Source of the DNA: Basidiobolus meristosporus CBS 931.73
Lineage: Eukaryota > Basidiobolomycota > Basidiobolomycetes > Basidiobolales > Basidiobolaceae
Assembly: GCA_002104905.1 (NCBI GenBank)
Contig: MCFE01000421.1
Coordinates: forward strand, 1 to 64,000
DNA length: 64,000 nucleotides
Reading direction: 5' to 3'
The position numbers were made by a program, and so were the translations under genes. Of this stretch, positions 12,001 to 22,746 are shown in pieces (within the stretch, counting starts at the first letter, position 1; every line of letters begins with the position of its first letter). Under the pieces are notes generated by a model, which ran no database searches, was not told the DNA's origin, and worked only from the letters and a program-made list of their open reading frames with translations.

Positions 12001-12588
12001 TCATACAGGAGCCTTCCAAATATGTGATTTAAGGTCAAATATTCTGTTCTGGACTCTAGGGCTCACACAAGGTCCTGCAACCTGTCTGTCAGGCTATTCA
12101 GGATGGTTACTAGCATGTCCTCATCAGTAGTTGGTACACCCACAGATTCCATTTCATCTACCAGCAGGGTGATTCTGTTGATTAGATTTTCATTTCTTCT
12201 CCTGGCTGCATCTTTGTAGTAAAGAGTTTTCATCTCAGATACATTTTCTTAGCAGCTGAACATGACTGGTAGGTGTCTTCTAATGGCTTCCAGGCATTCT
12301 TAGTCAGTTTTGCTCTTAAGCATTAAACTAGTGATTTGTCTCTAACCATAAGGCAATTGCATTTAAAGGCACTTTGTTCTTTCTTTTAGTACTTTGAGGC
12401 TTCCTCTCCCATGTTTTTAAGAGGGCGCTCTTCTCCCATGACAATATCCCAAAGGCCTCTTTCTTGTAGTAGCATCTTCATCTTCACCTTTCACACTTGG
12501 TAGTTAGATCCATCCAACTTTTCAGCAGAGGGAAAATTCCAGTAATAGCAGTAGTAGACATTGCAGGGAGTGACAGCTTAGGGCTCAT
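9005..12588 (-). pseudogene. Element A: old copia gag-pol, heavily decayed
   Basis: The minus strand reads through the copia order: gag start at 12588 (MSPKLSLPAMSTTAITG), zinc knuckle and protease region near 11,850-11,700, GAG-pre-integrase at 11,421-11,227 (LWHKSFGHINFDYLHKM), integrase at 11,152-10,600, and reverse transcriptase at 9,900-9,005, including ALYVDGLITAAN in place of the catalytic YVDD. Dozens of stops and indels are present. RNase H and the end of pol are missing. The RT is split by a 177-bp MITE at 9474-9650. The copy is much more diverged from element E than element C is, so it is an older insertion. Confidence 0.85.
9474..9650. mobile_element. 177-bp MITE inside element A
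   Basis: Compared with intact copies, the RT codons around 9473/9651 are split by an extra 177 bases. The insert starts ACTTGTTCC and ends GGAACAAGT. The terminal inverted repeats run about 33 bases imperfectly, with GATCATAGTGCC facing GGCACTATGATC further in. The interior repeats GGCACTAT and GTGCCA several times. A short imperfect duplication of ACTA(T)AG flanks it. There is no coding capacity. The TIRs and subterminal repeats suggest a hAT-like origin, which is inference. Confidence 0.8.
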
Positions 12589-12592
12589 ACTC

Positions 12593-12939
12593 TGTTGTAA
12601 GAGTCTTGGAGATATTGGAAGTGATTGGGAGGACAAGTAAATTATGTGGTCTTCACTTAATGATTTATTGAATGTAAAAGTGGTATTTTTACTTTTATAT
12701 GGTCTTGGCACAACAAACATGTAAAATAGGTTAAGAAAGGTCCCAAGAACATGTGTACAAAGCTTAGGCTGTTTGGACAACTTTTAGAATTTTCATGTTC
12801 TGGGTACCTAGTATTTTGGTGAAAATATTGCAAGTAAATCCCTACAAGGAATTTGGTCAGTTTTCTCTAGGATTTGAAGGTAATGATCTAAGTGACTAAG
12901 TTAGGTGAATATTTAGGCAGAATTACAAACCTTACAACA
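12593..12939 (-). repeat. 5' LTR of element A
   Basis: A 347-base LTR in minus orientation with the family ends (TGTTGTAAG... to ...TTACAACA in plus view). The TATA region and the conserved block around GGTCCCAAGAACATGTGT are present. It directly precedes A's gag start on the minus strand. Confidence 0.85.
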
Positions 12940-13237
12940 CTTTGTTAGTTATCATTGCTTATTGAAGCATTTTCATCCTACTTCTCATTGGCACTGGATT
13001 TTCTTAGTTTCTCATCCAGAAGCCTTCCATGTATGCAATTTAAGGTCAAATCCTCAGTTCTGGACTTTAGGGCTGATACAAGACCCTGAAACTTGTCTAC
13101 CAGGCTATTCACAATGTTAACTATCACATCTTCATCCGTAGTTGGTATGCCTACAAATTCCATCTCAATCAGCAGGGTAATTCTGTTAATTTGATTTTCA
13201 TTTCTTCTCCTGACTGCATCTTTGTGGTGAAGATTTA
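12940..13237 (-). pseudogene. Element G: copia gag fragment
   Basis: Minus-strand gag fragment covering the region that reads ITLLVDEMESVGVPTTDEDV and ESRTEDLTLN in intact copies. Here it is diverged (ITLLIEMEFVGIPTTDEDV). It abuts A's LTR and stops abruptly at about 13237. It is probably the copy into which A inserted, later rearranged. Confidence 0.75.
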
Positions 13238-14374
13238 TTGTGTTGTATTCTAATTGGTTTTGGGCTTGTTCTGCAATGCAGATTCTAATCAACAATAAAC
13301 AACAAATTCCAGAATGCAAACACTGAAATAGTTTGTTGAGAGCTTGATATACCAATTGAAGATACAAATTTCACTAATATACTTAATCTTGGGCTCAAAA
13401 TATACTGTAGATAGTGTTTCTCACTTCTACAGCAGTGCTCTGACCTTCTGCTTTTACTTCTACAGTAATATTTCCTTATTTGGCATCACTTTTCTTTTTG
13501 AGAGAGTATTAACTAATACAGATATTCTAAACTCTCCTTTGACCTAGAGGGGTGTGGTGTAGAAGTCTCTAAAGGGGTCTTTGGACCTAATGGGGTGTCT
13601 AAAGGGGTGTCTTTAGAGTAAAGGGGCTTTTCACAGGGGTTTCTAAAGTGGACATTATACTAAAACGGGTCTTTAGACTAAAGAGGTGTCTAAAGGGATG
13701 TTCAAAGGGGTGTCTTTAGACACCTTTTTGTTTGTTGAAGGGGACCTTTCCAACAGAAAAGTGGTAGTTTTCTTGTAGAGCGTAGATTGGATTCTTGTGA
13801 GCTTTGCAGTCTCTTTACTGATGTAGTACCAATCAAAGTCAGAATACTCACAGTGCAGGTAGTGTAGGGGAAGTCTTATAGCCTTTAAACTTGAAGTTGC
13901 AGTGTGAAGACTTTAGAATGAGAGGCTCTCCTTTATTTTCCAGCTGGGGAAGTCATATATATGAAAATTCTGCAGGATCAAAGTTTGTGGGCAATTGCAC
14001 AAGCAATACACATGATACAAAGCTAAAATTTTGCAGTGGTGCAGATCAGACATAGGTGCAGCACCTGTATAGATTTCATGTGATTTGCTTGGCTGGTCTG
14101 AAAGTTACATGCAATCAAAGTCACCATAGTACTCCTAGCAATAGAGGCCCAGTATATATGGTTATTGGAATCTTTTAATCTTAGCTCCTTAAGTACTGCT
14201 TCAAATGAGCTGTAATTGAAACATGTGTTGGCTTCTGAGTGTTTTGCATGACATGATCTTCTTGGGTGGATTGTTGGTCAGGGTCTTGGGCTTTTGTCCT
14301 TCAAAGTTGTAGTTTCTTGATCTTTCATTTGTGTGTTACAATAGTAAAAGCAAAATAAAGAAATGAGTGCAATA
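13238..14374. other. Unassigned AT-rich block between copia relics
   Basis: No coding region was recognised. It holds a degenerate minisatellite at 13545-13730 and otherwise unique sequence. It may be a worn insertion between element G and element D. Confidence 0.3.
13545..13730. repeat. Degenerate GGGGTGTCT / CTTTAGA minisatellite
   Basis: At least six variable units of roughly 15-30 bases built from AAAGGGGTGTCT and TTTAGACTAA. The array ends in a perfect hairpin, GGTGTC-TTTA-GACACC, followed by a T-run. The variable period suggests slippage or gene-conversion growth. Confidence 0.7.
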
Positions 14375-14497
14375 TGTGGTAAAAATTTGTAATTCCACCT
14401 AAATATTCACCTAACTTAGTCACTTAGATCATTACCTTCAAATCCTAGAGAATACTGACCAAATTCCTTGTTGGGATTTACTGAGAATATTTTCACC
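14375..14497 (+). repeat. Copia LTR head, truncated, plus orientation
   Basis: Matches the first 123 or so bases of the family LTR (TGTGGTAAAAATTTG through TTTTCACC). It then switches at 14496-14497 into element D's pol in the opposite orientation, with a 2-4 base overlap (CACC/CC) at the join. This looks like a deletion or inversion breakpoint. Confidence 0.8.
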
Positions 14498-15383
14498 TCT
14501 TTTACAGTCTGGGGTTCATCAATATGGACTGAATAGGCATAGGCTTAGTTTGTATCCTCATTGATATAGTAATTTGGGCTATTTCTTGTCCAATTTGCTC
14601 TCTGGGCGTTTGATACTGGAATGATCACTTCTGGGATATTCCTGGGCACTGATTCTGGCTGAACCACGGTTGTAGAGTCCTCTGGAGTGAAAAAATATTC
14701 ATTGTTTTGCTCTGATTCATTCCTGACAATTGGTGGACTTGAGATCAAATTTTGTCATCATTTGATGTCATTTTTTGTGAAAATTTTGAATTTTCAACAA
14801 ACAACACATGCCTGGACTTGATCAGCTTCTTTGCTTTGTTATTGTAGAGTCTGTATGCCTTACTCTCATTGCAGTAGCCCAAAAATATGCATTTTAGACT
14901 TTTTGGCTGAAATTTTGACTGATTTCCAGCCAGTTTTTTGGCATATGCTGTACACCCAAATATTCTTAGATGCTCTGCACTTGGTCTGTATCCATACCAT
15001 GCTTCAAATGGAGCAGAATCACAAAGTATTCTGTTATAACTCCTATCTTTAAGGTATACAGCAGTGGCAACTGATTCCACCCAAAAATCATAGGATAATT
15101 TTTGATCATGGATCATAGATCTTGCCATATCAATTATTGATCTGTTAGCTCGTTCTGCTACTCCATTTTGCTGTGGGGAGTATGGTACAGTAGTCTCTTG
15201 CTTAATCCCATGAATTTTGCAGAAATGGATGAAGAACTTTGAGGTATATTCTCCACCATTATCAGAGTGTATTTTCTTGATTTTTTCACCAGTTTCTCTC
15301 TCCACCATGGCTTTAAACTCCCTGAACTTAGACAGAGCTTCTTCCTTTCTCTCCATGAAGTAGACCCATGTGTATCTTGTATA
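14498..15383 (-). pseudogene. Element D, distal part (integrase)
   Basis: Minus-strand integrase continuing from RYTWVYFMERKEEA. It contains the second catalytic Asp (SDNGGEY) and the Glu region (NGVAER), then a linker up to the segment before the reverse transcriptase, where it is cut off at 14498. It is contiguous with 20067-21600 once element C is removed. RT, RNase H and the 3' LTR are missing. A frame break lies near 14,746. Confidence 0.9.
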
Positions 15384-15731
15384 TGTTGTAAAAATTTGTA
15401 TTTCCACCTAAACATTCACCTAACTTAGTCACTTAGATCATTACCTTCAAATCCTAGAAAATACTGACCAAATTCCTTGTCGGGATTTACTTAGAATATT
15501 TCACCAAAATGCCAGGTACCCAGAACATGAAAGTTCTCAAAGTTGTCCAAACAGCTCCAAACTTTGCACACATGTTCTTGGGACCTTCCTTAGCCTATTC
15601 TACTTGTTTGTAATGCCAAGACCAGGTAAAAGTATAAATACTACTTTTACATTCAATAAATCATTAAGTGGAAACCACATAATCTACTTGTTCTCCCAAT
15701 CACTTCCAATATCTCCAAGACTCTGACAACA
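15384..15731 (+). repeat. 5' LTR of element C
   Basis: Begins TGTTGTAAAA and ends TGACAACA (the last bases in other copies are TTACAACA). A TATA box (AGTATAAATAC) lies in a palindrome at 15626-15650, with an AATAAA signal just after it. Confidence 0.95.
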
Positions 15732-15743
15732 GGTTATGAGCCC
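15732..15743 (+). promoter_or_regulatory. Predicted primer-binding site of element C
   Basis: GGTTATGAGCCC immediately follows the LTR. It is the complement of GGGCTCATAACC, the anticodon arm of eukaryotic initiator tRNA-Met. The gag ATG (15736) lies inside it. See the matching entry in element E. Confidence 0.6.
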
Positions 15744-18700
15744 CAAGCTGTCACTCTCTGCAATGTCTACTACTGCTATTACTGGAACTTTTCCCTCTGC
15801 TGAAAAGTTGGATGGATCTAACTACCAAGTGTGGAAGGTGAAGATGAAGATGCTGCTACAAGAAAGAGGCCTTTGGGATATTGTCAGGGGAGAAGAATGC
15901 CCTCCTAAAAACGTGGGAGAGGAAGCCTTGAAGTACCAGAAGAAAGAACAAAGTGCCTTTAACTGCATTTGCCTTAATGTTAAAGACAAACTGCTAATTC
16001 AATGCTCAAGAGCAAAAACGGCAAAGAATGCCTGGAAGGCATTAGAAGACACCTACCAGTCATGTTCAGCTGCCAAGAAAATGTATCTGAGAAGAAAATT
16101 CTTTACTACAAAGATGCTGCCAGGAGAAGAAATGAAAAATCTAATTAAAAGAATTACCCTGCTGGTAGATGAGATGGAATCTGTGGGTGTACCAACTACT
16201 GATGAGGATGTGATAGTTACCATCCTGAATAGCCTGACAGACAAGTTTCAGGGCCTTGTATCTGCCCTAGAGTCCAGAACTGAAGATTTGACCTTAAATT
16301 GCGTATATGGAAGGCTCCTGGATGAAGAATTGAGAAAATCAAGCGCCAATAAGAAGGAAGAAGAAAATGCTTTAATAAGCAATGATAACCAACAAAGGAG
16401 GTACCCAAGACCCTACAAAGGCAACAGCAACCTATTTTGCAACTACTGCAAAAGGAAAGGACACACATCAGACCGGTGTTTCAAAAAGAGTGATTATCAG
16501 CAAAAGAAGCCTGAATATGGAAATGCTGCAACTACTGAAGATAGACTATTCATATCTGCACTAAATATGACCACAAACAAGGATTCTCAGATGTGGTATA
16601 TTGACTCTGAAGCTTCTCAACACTTTACACACCAAAAAGAACTTTTTACCCAATATCAAGAAATTCTAATTAAGAAGGTTTTCATGGGTGACAATAGAAC
16701 ACTTGATGCAGTGGGAGAAGGAACTATCCAAGTAAACCTTAGAAGCAGTGAAGGAAGCCATACACTGACCTTTAAAGAAGTACTCTATGTACCAGAAATA
16801 GCCAACAACCTACTCTCTGTAAGCAAGGCCACAGCTGAAGGACTCAGTTTCAGTTTTGACAATTCTGGATGCAGGATCACTGATCAAAATGGAGGCCATA
16901 TTGCTTCGGGCATCAGGGATCAGAATCTATACAAGTTGACTTATATTCCATCATATCTGGAAGCCAATATAAGTAACTTAAATGAAGAAACACCAATGCT
17001 TTGGCACAGGAGATTTGGACACATCAATTTTGATTATTTGCGTAAAATGATCAAAGATCAGCTAATTTCTGGAGTGAAAATTGATCCCCCAGCTATTTTG
17101 GAGCACTGTGAAGCCTGCATATATGGGAAACAAGCCAGACAACTGTTCAAGAGCTCTGAGTTAATCAAAACTAAGAAAAAATTAGATCTAATTCACTCAG
17201 ATCTGTGTGGACCTATGCAAAATTTATCCTTAGGCGGCATGAAGTATTTAATCACTTTTATTGATGATTATACAAGATACACATGGGTCTACTTCATGGA
17301 GAGAAAGGAAGAAGCTCTGTCTAAGTTCAGGGAGTTTAAAGCCATGGTGGAGAGAGAAACTGGTGAAAAAATCAAGAAAATACGCTCTGACAATGGTGGA
17401 GAATATACCTCCAAACTCTTCATCCACTTCTGCAAAATTCATGGGATAAAGCAAGAGACTACTGTACCATACTCCCCACAGCAAAATGGAGTAGCAGAAC
17501 GAGCTAACAGATCAATAATTGATATGGCAAGATCTATGATCCATGATCAAAAATTATCCTATGATTTTTGGGTGGAATCAGTTGCCACTGCTGTATACCT
17601 TAAAGATAGGAGTTATAACAGAATACTTTGTGATTCTACTCCATTTGAAGCATGGTATGGATACAGACCAAGTGCAGAGCATCTAAGAATATTTGGGTGT
17701 ACAGCATATGCCAAAAAACTGGCCGGAAATCAGTCAAAATTTGAGCCAAAAAGTGTAAAATGCATATTTTTGGGCTACTGCAATGAGAGTAAGGCATACA
17801 GACTCTACAATAACAAAGCAAAGAAGCTGATCAAGTCCAGGGATGTGTTGTTTGATGAAAATTCAAAATTTTCACAAAAAATGACATCAGATGATGACAA
17901 AAATTTGATCTCAAGTCCACCAATTGTCAGGATTGAATCAGAGCAAAACAATGAATATTTTTTCACTCCAGAGGACTCTACAACCGTGGTTCAGCCAGAA
18001 TCAGTGCCCAGGAATATCCCAGAAGTGATCATTCCAGTATCAAATGTCCGGAGATCCAATCGGACAAGAAACAGCCCAAATTACTATATCAATGAGGGTA
18101 CAAACTTAGCCTATGCCTATTCAGTCCATATTGATGAACCCCAGACTGTAAAAGAGGCCCTAAATAGCCCTCAGACAAAGTTTTGGAGATCTGCAATGGC
18201 TGAGGAATATCAGGCCCTGATGGAAAATCAAACTTGGGACTTAGTCAAATTACCAATCAACTGAAAATCAATTGGATGCAGATGGGTCTTCAAGACAAAA
18301 TACAAGGCTGATGGTACAATTGAAAGATACAAAGCAAGACTTGTAGCCAAAGAATACTCTCAGACAAAAGGACTTGACTATACTGAGACCTTTGCACCGG
18401 TAGCCAAGTTTAATTCCATCAGATTAATATTGGCTATTGCAGCCAAATATAAGTTTTTTATTCATCAAATGGATTTAAAAACTGCATTTTTGAATGGAGA
18501 ACTTGATGAGGACGTGTATATGGACCAGCCTGATGGGTTTGTTGACCAAGATAACCCCCATTTGGTCTGCTAGCTTAAAAAGTCACTATATGGTCTCAAA
18601 CAATCACCGAGAGCCTGGAATTGCTAGATAGATTCTTATTTGGAATCTTTGAGTTTCAAAAGGAGTAATGCTGACTATAGTATATACTATAAGCCAGATA

Positions 18701-19707
18701 GAGCAAATCCAGTTCTATTAGCTCTATATGTGGATGATCTTATTATAGCCGCCAATAACCTAGAAACATTGGAAGAGACTAAATCCAACCTATCTAAGGA
18801 GTTCAAGATGTCCAATCTAGGAGAACTCAGTTACTACTTAGGGATTAAGTTCTCCATAGACAGAAGTACCCAGACTATCACCCTAAGTCAGTCCAAGTAT
18901 ATTCAAGATATACTAAAGAAGTACAAAATGGAAGACTGTAAACCGGCAGCTACCCCAATGGAGACAAACCTTAACTTGGTCAAAACTCAACCAAATCAAG
19001 AGAGCTTGGTGCCATCTGAAAGCCCTGACTTTCCTTATCAATCTATGGTCGGCATTCTGATGTATATCATGCTTGGAACACGTACAGATATCTCATATTC
19101 AGTGGGAGTTGTCAGCCAACATAATCAGAACTATGGATCTGATCATATTGCAGCAGTTAAGCGGATTTTTAGATACCTAAAAGAAACTGGTGATATTTGC
19201 TTAAGATACACTTATAAGGACTCAGAACAAGATCTTGTGGGATACTCTGATGCAGATTGGGGACAAAATTTGGAAGACAGAAGATCCACCACAGGATACA
19301 CCTTTCTTTACTGTAAAGGAGCAATTTCATGGAATTCAAGAAAGCAACCAACCGTAGCACTTTCTACTACAGAGGCAGAGTATATGGCAGCCTGTGAAGC
19401 TACAAAAGAAGCAATTTGGCTAAGAAAGCTCTTTACAGATTTAGGCCTATGTCAAAAAATGCCTATTACTTTATTTCAAGATAACCAAGGATGTATACAA
19501 TTAGGTAGAAATCCAACTTTTCATGCTAGAACCAAGCACATAGATATTAGACATCATTTCATACGTGAAGCTATAGAGAATAACTTAGTTAGCTTAGTTT
19601 ACTGTCCTACAGATGAAATGATTGCAGACATATTTACCAAACCATTAGCTAGAGACAAGTTTGAATATCTTAGGTCAAAATTAGGACTAGTCAGTATGAA
19701 CATTTAG
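15736..19707 (+). pseudogene. Element C gag-pol with three in-frame stops
   Basis: Same 1,323-codon frame as element E with no indel, but interrupted by TGA at 18262 (CGA in E), TAG at 18571 (AAG in E) and TAG at 18625 (AAG in E), all within RT. The protease motif is DSEASQHF instead of DSGASQHF, so the glycine after the catalytic Asp is lost. The zinc knuckle, integrase triad and RNase H motifs remain. A translated product would stop before the YVDD box, so this copy cannot supply its own RT. A frame downstream of the last stop still encodes YVDD and RNase H. Confidence 0.92.
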
Positions 19708-19718
19708 CTGAGTGGGAG

Positions 19719-20066
19719 TGTTGTAAAAGTTCATATTTCCACCTAAACATTCACCTAACTTAGTCACTTAGATCATTACCTTCAAATCCTAGAAAATACT
19801 GACCAAATTCCTTGTCGGGATTTACTTAGAATATTTCACCAAAATACCAGGTACCCAGAACATGAAAATTCTCAAAGTTGTCCAAACAGCCCCAAACTTT
19901 GCACACATGTTCTTGGGACCTTCCTTAACCTATTCTACGTGTTTGTAATGCCAAGACCAGGTAAAAGTATAAATACTACTTTTACATTCAATAAATCATT
20001 AAGTGAAAACCACATAATCTACCTGTTCTCCCAATCACTTCCAATATCTCCAAGACTCTTACAACA
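19719..20066 (+). repeat. 3' LTR of element C
   Basis: 348 bases, preceded by the purine-rich tract GAGTGGGAG (19710-19718) that primes plus-strand synthesis in copia elements. It ends TTACAACA and is followed by the GTATA duplication. Confidence 0.95.
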
Positions 20067-21600
20067 GTATAATCATCAATAAAAGTGATTAAAAACTTCA
20101 TCCCACCTAAGGATAAATTTTGCATAGGTCCACACAGATCTGAGTGAGTTAGGTCTAATTTTTTCTTAGTTTTGAATAACCCAGAGCTCTTGAACAGCTG
20201 TCTGGGTTGTTTCCCATATATGCAGGCTTCACAGTGCTTCAAATTAGCTGGGGGATCAATTTTCACTCCAGAAATTAGCTGATCTTTGATCATCTTACAC
20301 AAATAATCAAAATTGATATGCCCAAATCTCCTGTGCCAAAGCATTGGTGTTTCTTCACTTAAGTTACTTATATTGGCTTCCAGATATGATGAAATATAAG
20401 TCAACTTGTACAGATTCTGATCTCCAATGCCTGAAGCAATATGGCCTCCATTTTGATCAGTGATCCTGCATCCAGAATTGTCAAAACTGAAACTGAGTCC
20501 TTCTGCTGTGGCCTTGCTTACAGAGAGTAGGTTCTTGGCTATTTCTGGTACATAGAGTACTTCTTTAAAGGTCAGTGTATGGCTTCCTTCACTGCTTCTA
20601 AGGTTTACTTGGATAGTTCCTTCTCCCACTGCATCAAGTGTTCTATTGTCACCCATGAAAACCTTCTTAATTGGATTTTCTTGATATTGGGTAAAAAGTT
20701 CTTTTTGGTGTGTAAAGTGTTGAGAAACTCCAGAGTCAATATACCACGTCTGAGAATCCTTGTTTGTGGTCATATTTAGTGCAGATATGAATAGTCTATC
20801 TTCAGTTGTTGCAGCATTTCCATATTCAGGCTTCTTTTGCTGATATTTTTTTTGAGACACCAGTCTGATGTGTGTCCTTTCCTTTTGCAGTAGTTGCCAA
20901 ACAGGTTGCTGTTGCCTTTATAGGGTCTTGGGTACCTCCTTTGTTAGTTATTATTGCTTATTAAAGCATTTTCTTCTTCCTTCTTATTTGTGCTTGATTT
21001 TCTCAATTCTTCATATAGGAGCCTTCCATATACGTGATTTAAGGTCAAATCTTCAGTTCTGGACTCTAGTGCTGATACAAGGCCCTGAAACCTGTCTGTC
21101 AGGCTATTCAGGATGGTTACTATCACATCCTCATCAGTAGTTGGTACACCCACAGATTCCATCTCATCTACCAGCAGGGTAATTCTGTTAATTAGATTTT
21201 TCCTTTCTTCTCATGGCAGCATCTTTGTAGTAAAGAATTTTTGTCTCAGATACATTTTCTTAACAGCTGAACATGACTGGTAGATGTCATCAAATGGCTT
21301 CCAGACATTCCTTGCTGTTTTTGCCCTTGAGCATTGAATTAGCAGTTTGTCTTTAACATTAAGGCAAATGCAGTTAAAGGCACTTTGTTCTTTCTTCTGG
21401 TACTTCAAGGCTTCCTCTCCCATATTTTTAGGAGGGCATTCTTCTCCCATGACAATATCCCAAAGGCCTCTTTCTTGTAGCAGCATCTTCATCTTCACCT
21501 TCCACACTTGGTAGGTAGATCCATCCAATTTTTTGGCAGAGGGAAAAATTCCAGTAATAGCAGAAGTAGACATTGCAGAGAGTGACACCTTGGGGCTCAT
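20067..21600 (-). pseudogene. Element D, proximal part (gag to integrase start)
   Basis: Minus-strand gag from 21600 (MSPKVSLSAMSTSAITG) through the gag body, protease (here YIDSGVSQHF, so the Gly is kept but Ala is Val), the GAG-pre-integrase block (LWHRRFGHINFDYLCKM...CEACIYGK) and the start of integrase. It stops at FIDDYT, where element C is inserted. A TGA near 21,210 and frame breaks near 20,850-20,945 inactivate it. Confidence 0.9.
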
Positions 21601-21604
21601 AACC

Positions 21605-21950
21605 TGTTGTAAGAGTTTTGGAGATATTGGAAGTGATTGGGAGAACAAGTAGATTATGTGGTTTTCACTTAATGATTTATTGAATGTAAAAGTGGTATTT
21701 ATACTTTTACCTGGTCTTGGCATTACAAACATGTAGAATAGGTTAAGAAAGGTCCCAAGAACATGTGTGCAAAGCTTGGGGCTGTTTGGACAACTTGAGA
21801 ATTCTCATGTTCCAGGTACCTGGTATTTTGGTGAAAATATTAAGTAAATCCCAACAAGGAATTTGGTCAGTATTCTCCAGGATTTGAGGGTAATGATCTA
21901 AGTGACTAATTTAGGTGAATATTTAGGTGGAATCACAAATTTTTACAACA
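21605..21950 (-). repeat. 5' LTR of element D
   Basis: 346-base family LTR in minus orientation between D's gag start and the gag relic of element F. Ends are TGTTGTAAG and TTACAACA in plus view. The following TATAC may be one half of a target duplication whose other half is lost. Confidence 0.9.
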
Positions 21951-22408
21951 TATACACCAATAGATCTTTTCTCATCAGCCAAGATAGTTATTTTGTTATA
22001 TAATTTTTCATTTCCTCTCCTTGGAGCATATTGGTAGTAGGGAATATTATCTAAGAGACATTCTCTTAGTAACTGAGCATAACTGGTTGGTGTCTTCTGG
22101 TTCCTTCTAGGCATTATCTGCCATCTTTGCTCTAGAGCATAGAGTTAGCCTTTTGTCTTAAACATCAAGGCAAATGCAGTTAAAGGCATATTGTTCTTTC
22201 TTCTAGTACTTTAGAGCTCCTTCTCCCATATCATTGGGAGGGCATTCTTCTCTCATAATAGTATCTCAGAGTCCTCTTTCCTGTAGCAGCATCTTCATCT
22301 TCACCTTCCAGACTTGGTAGCTGGATCCATCTAGCTTCTCAGTAGAGGGAAATTCCAGTAATTGCAGTAGTAGAAGTTTGGGAGAGTGACAGCTTGGAGC
22401 ATATAACA
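21951..22408 (-). pseudogene. Element F: old copia gag fragment
   Basis: Minus-strand gag relic (recognisable by the WKVKMKMLLQ-like and LVDEMESVGV-like regions at nucleotide level). It is strongly diverged and full of stops. It abuts the LTR of D, so D probably inserted into F's gag. Confidence 0.75.
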
Positions 22409-22746
22409 TGTTGTAAGAGCTTTGGATATATTGGAAGTGATTGGAGGAACAAGTAGAATAAATGGTTTTTGCTCAATGACGTGCTGGATTAAAGTGGTAT
22501 TTATACTTTTGCATGGTCTTGGTGGAGCTAACACAGAATATATGCTTAGGAAGGTCCCAAGAACATGTGTGCAAAGTTTGAAGCTGCTAAGACAACATTA
22601 AGAAATTTTATGTTCTGGGAACATGATGTAATGGTGAACATATTTTAAATAAGTCCCAACAAGGAATTTAGTCAGGTTTCTCCAAAACTTGTAGGTAAAC
22701 TACCAAGGTAGGTGAGTATTTGAGTGTAATTACATGATTTACAACA
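22409..22746 (-). repeat. LTR of element F
   Basis: A 338-base diverged family LTR (TGTTGTAAGAGCTTTGG... to ...TTTACAACA). The TATA block, GGTCCCAAGAACATGTGTGC and TTCTGGGAACATGA are still recognisable. It marks the right edge of the transposon-dense zone. Confidence 0.85.

Larger units (their letters stand above)
15384..20066 (+). mobile_element. Element C: complete Ty1/copia retrotransposon, nonsense-mutated
   Basis: A 4,683-base element with two 348-base LTRs, primer site, gag-pol and polypurine tract. GTATA directly before (15379-15383) and after (20067-20071) is the 5-bp target-site duplication. Removing the element and one GTATA restores the integrase reading of element D exactly, which proves insertion into D. 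The LTRs differ at roughly a dozen positions out of 348, so it is not brand-new but much younger than A, F and G. Confidence 0.95.

Noticed and set aside
13246-14345. TGTTGTATTC...TTACAATA as ends of another LTR element
   Set aside because: The ends match only in five to seven bases, and no flanking duplication or internal domain supports it.
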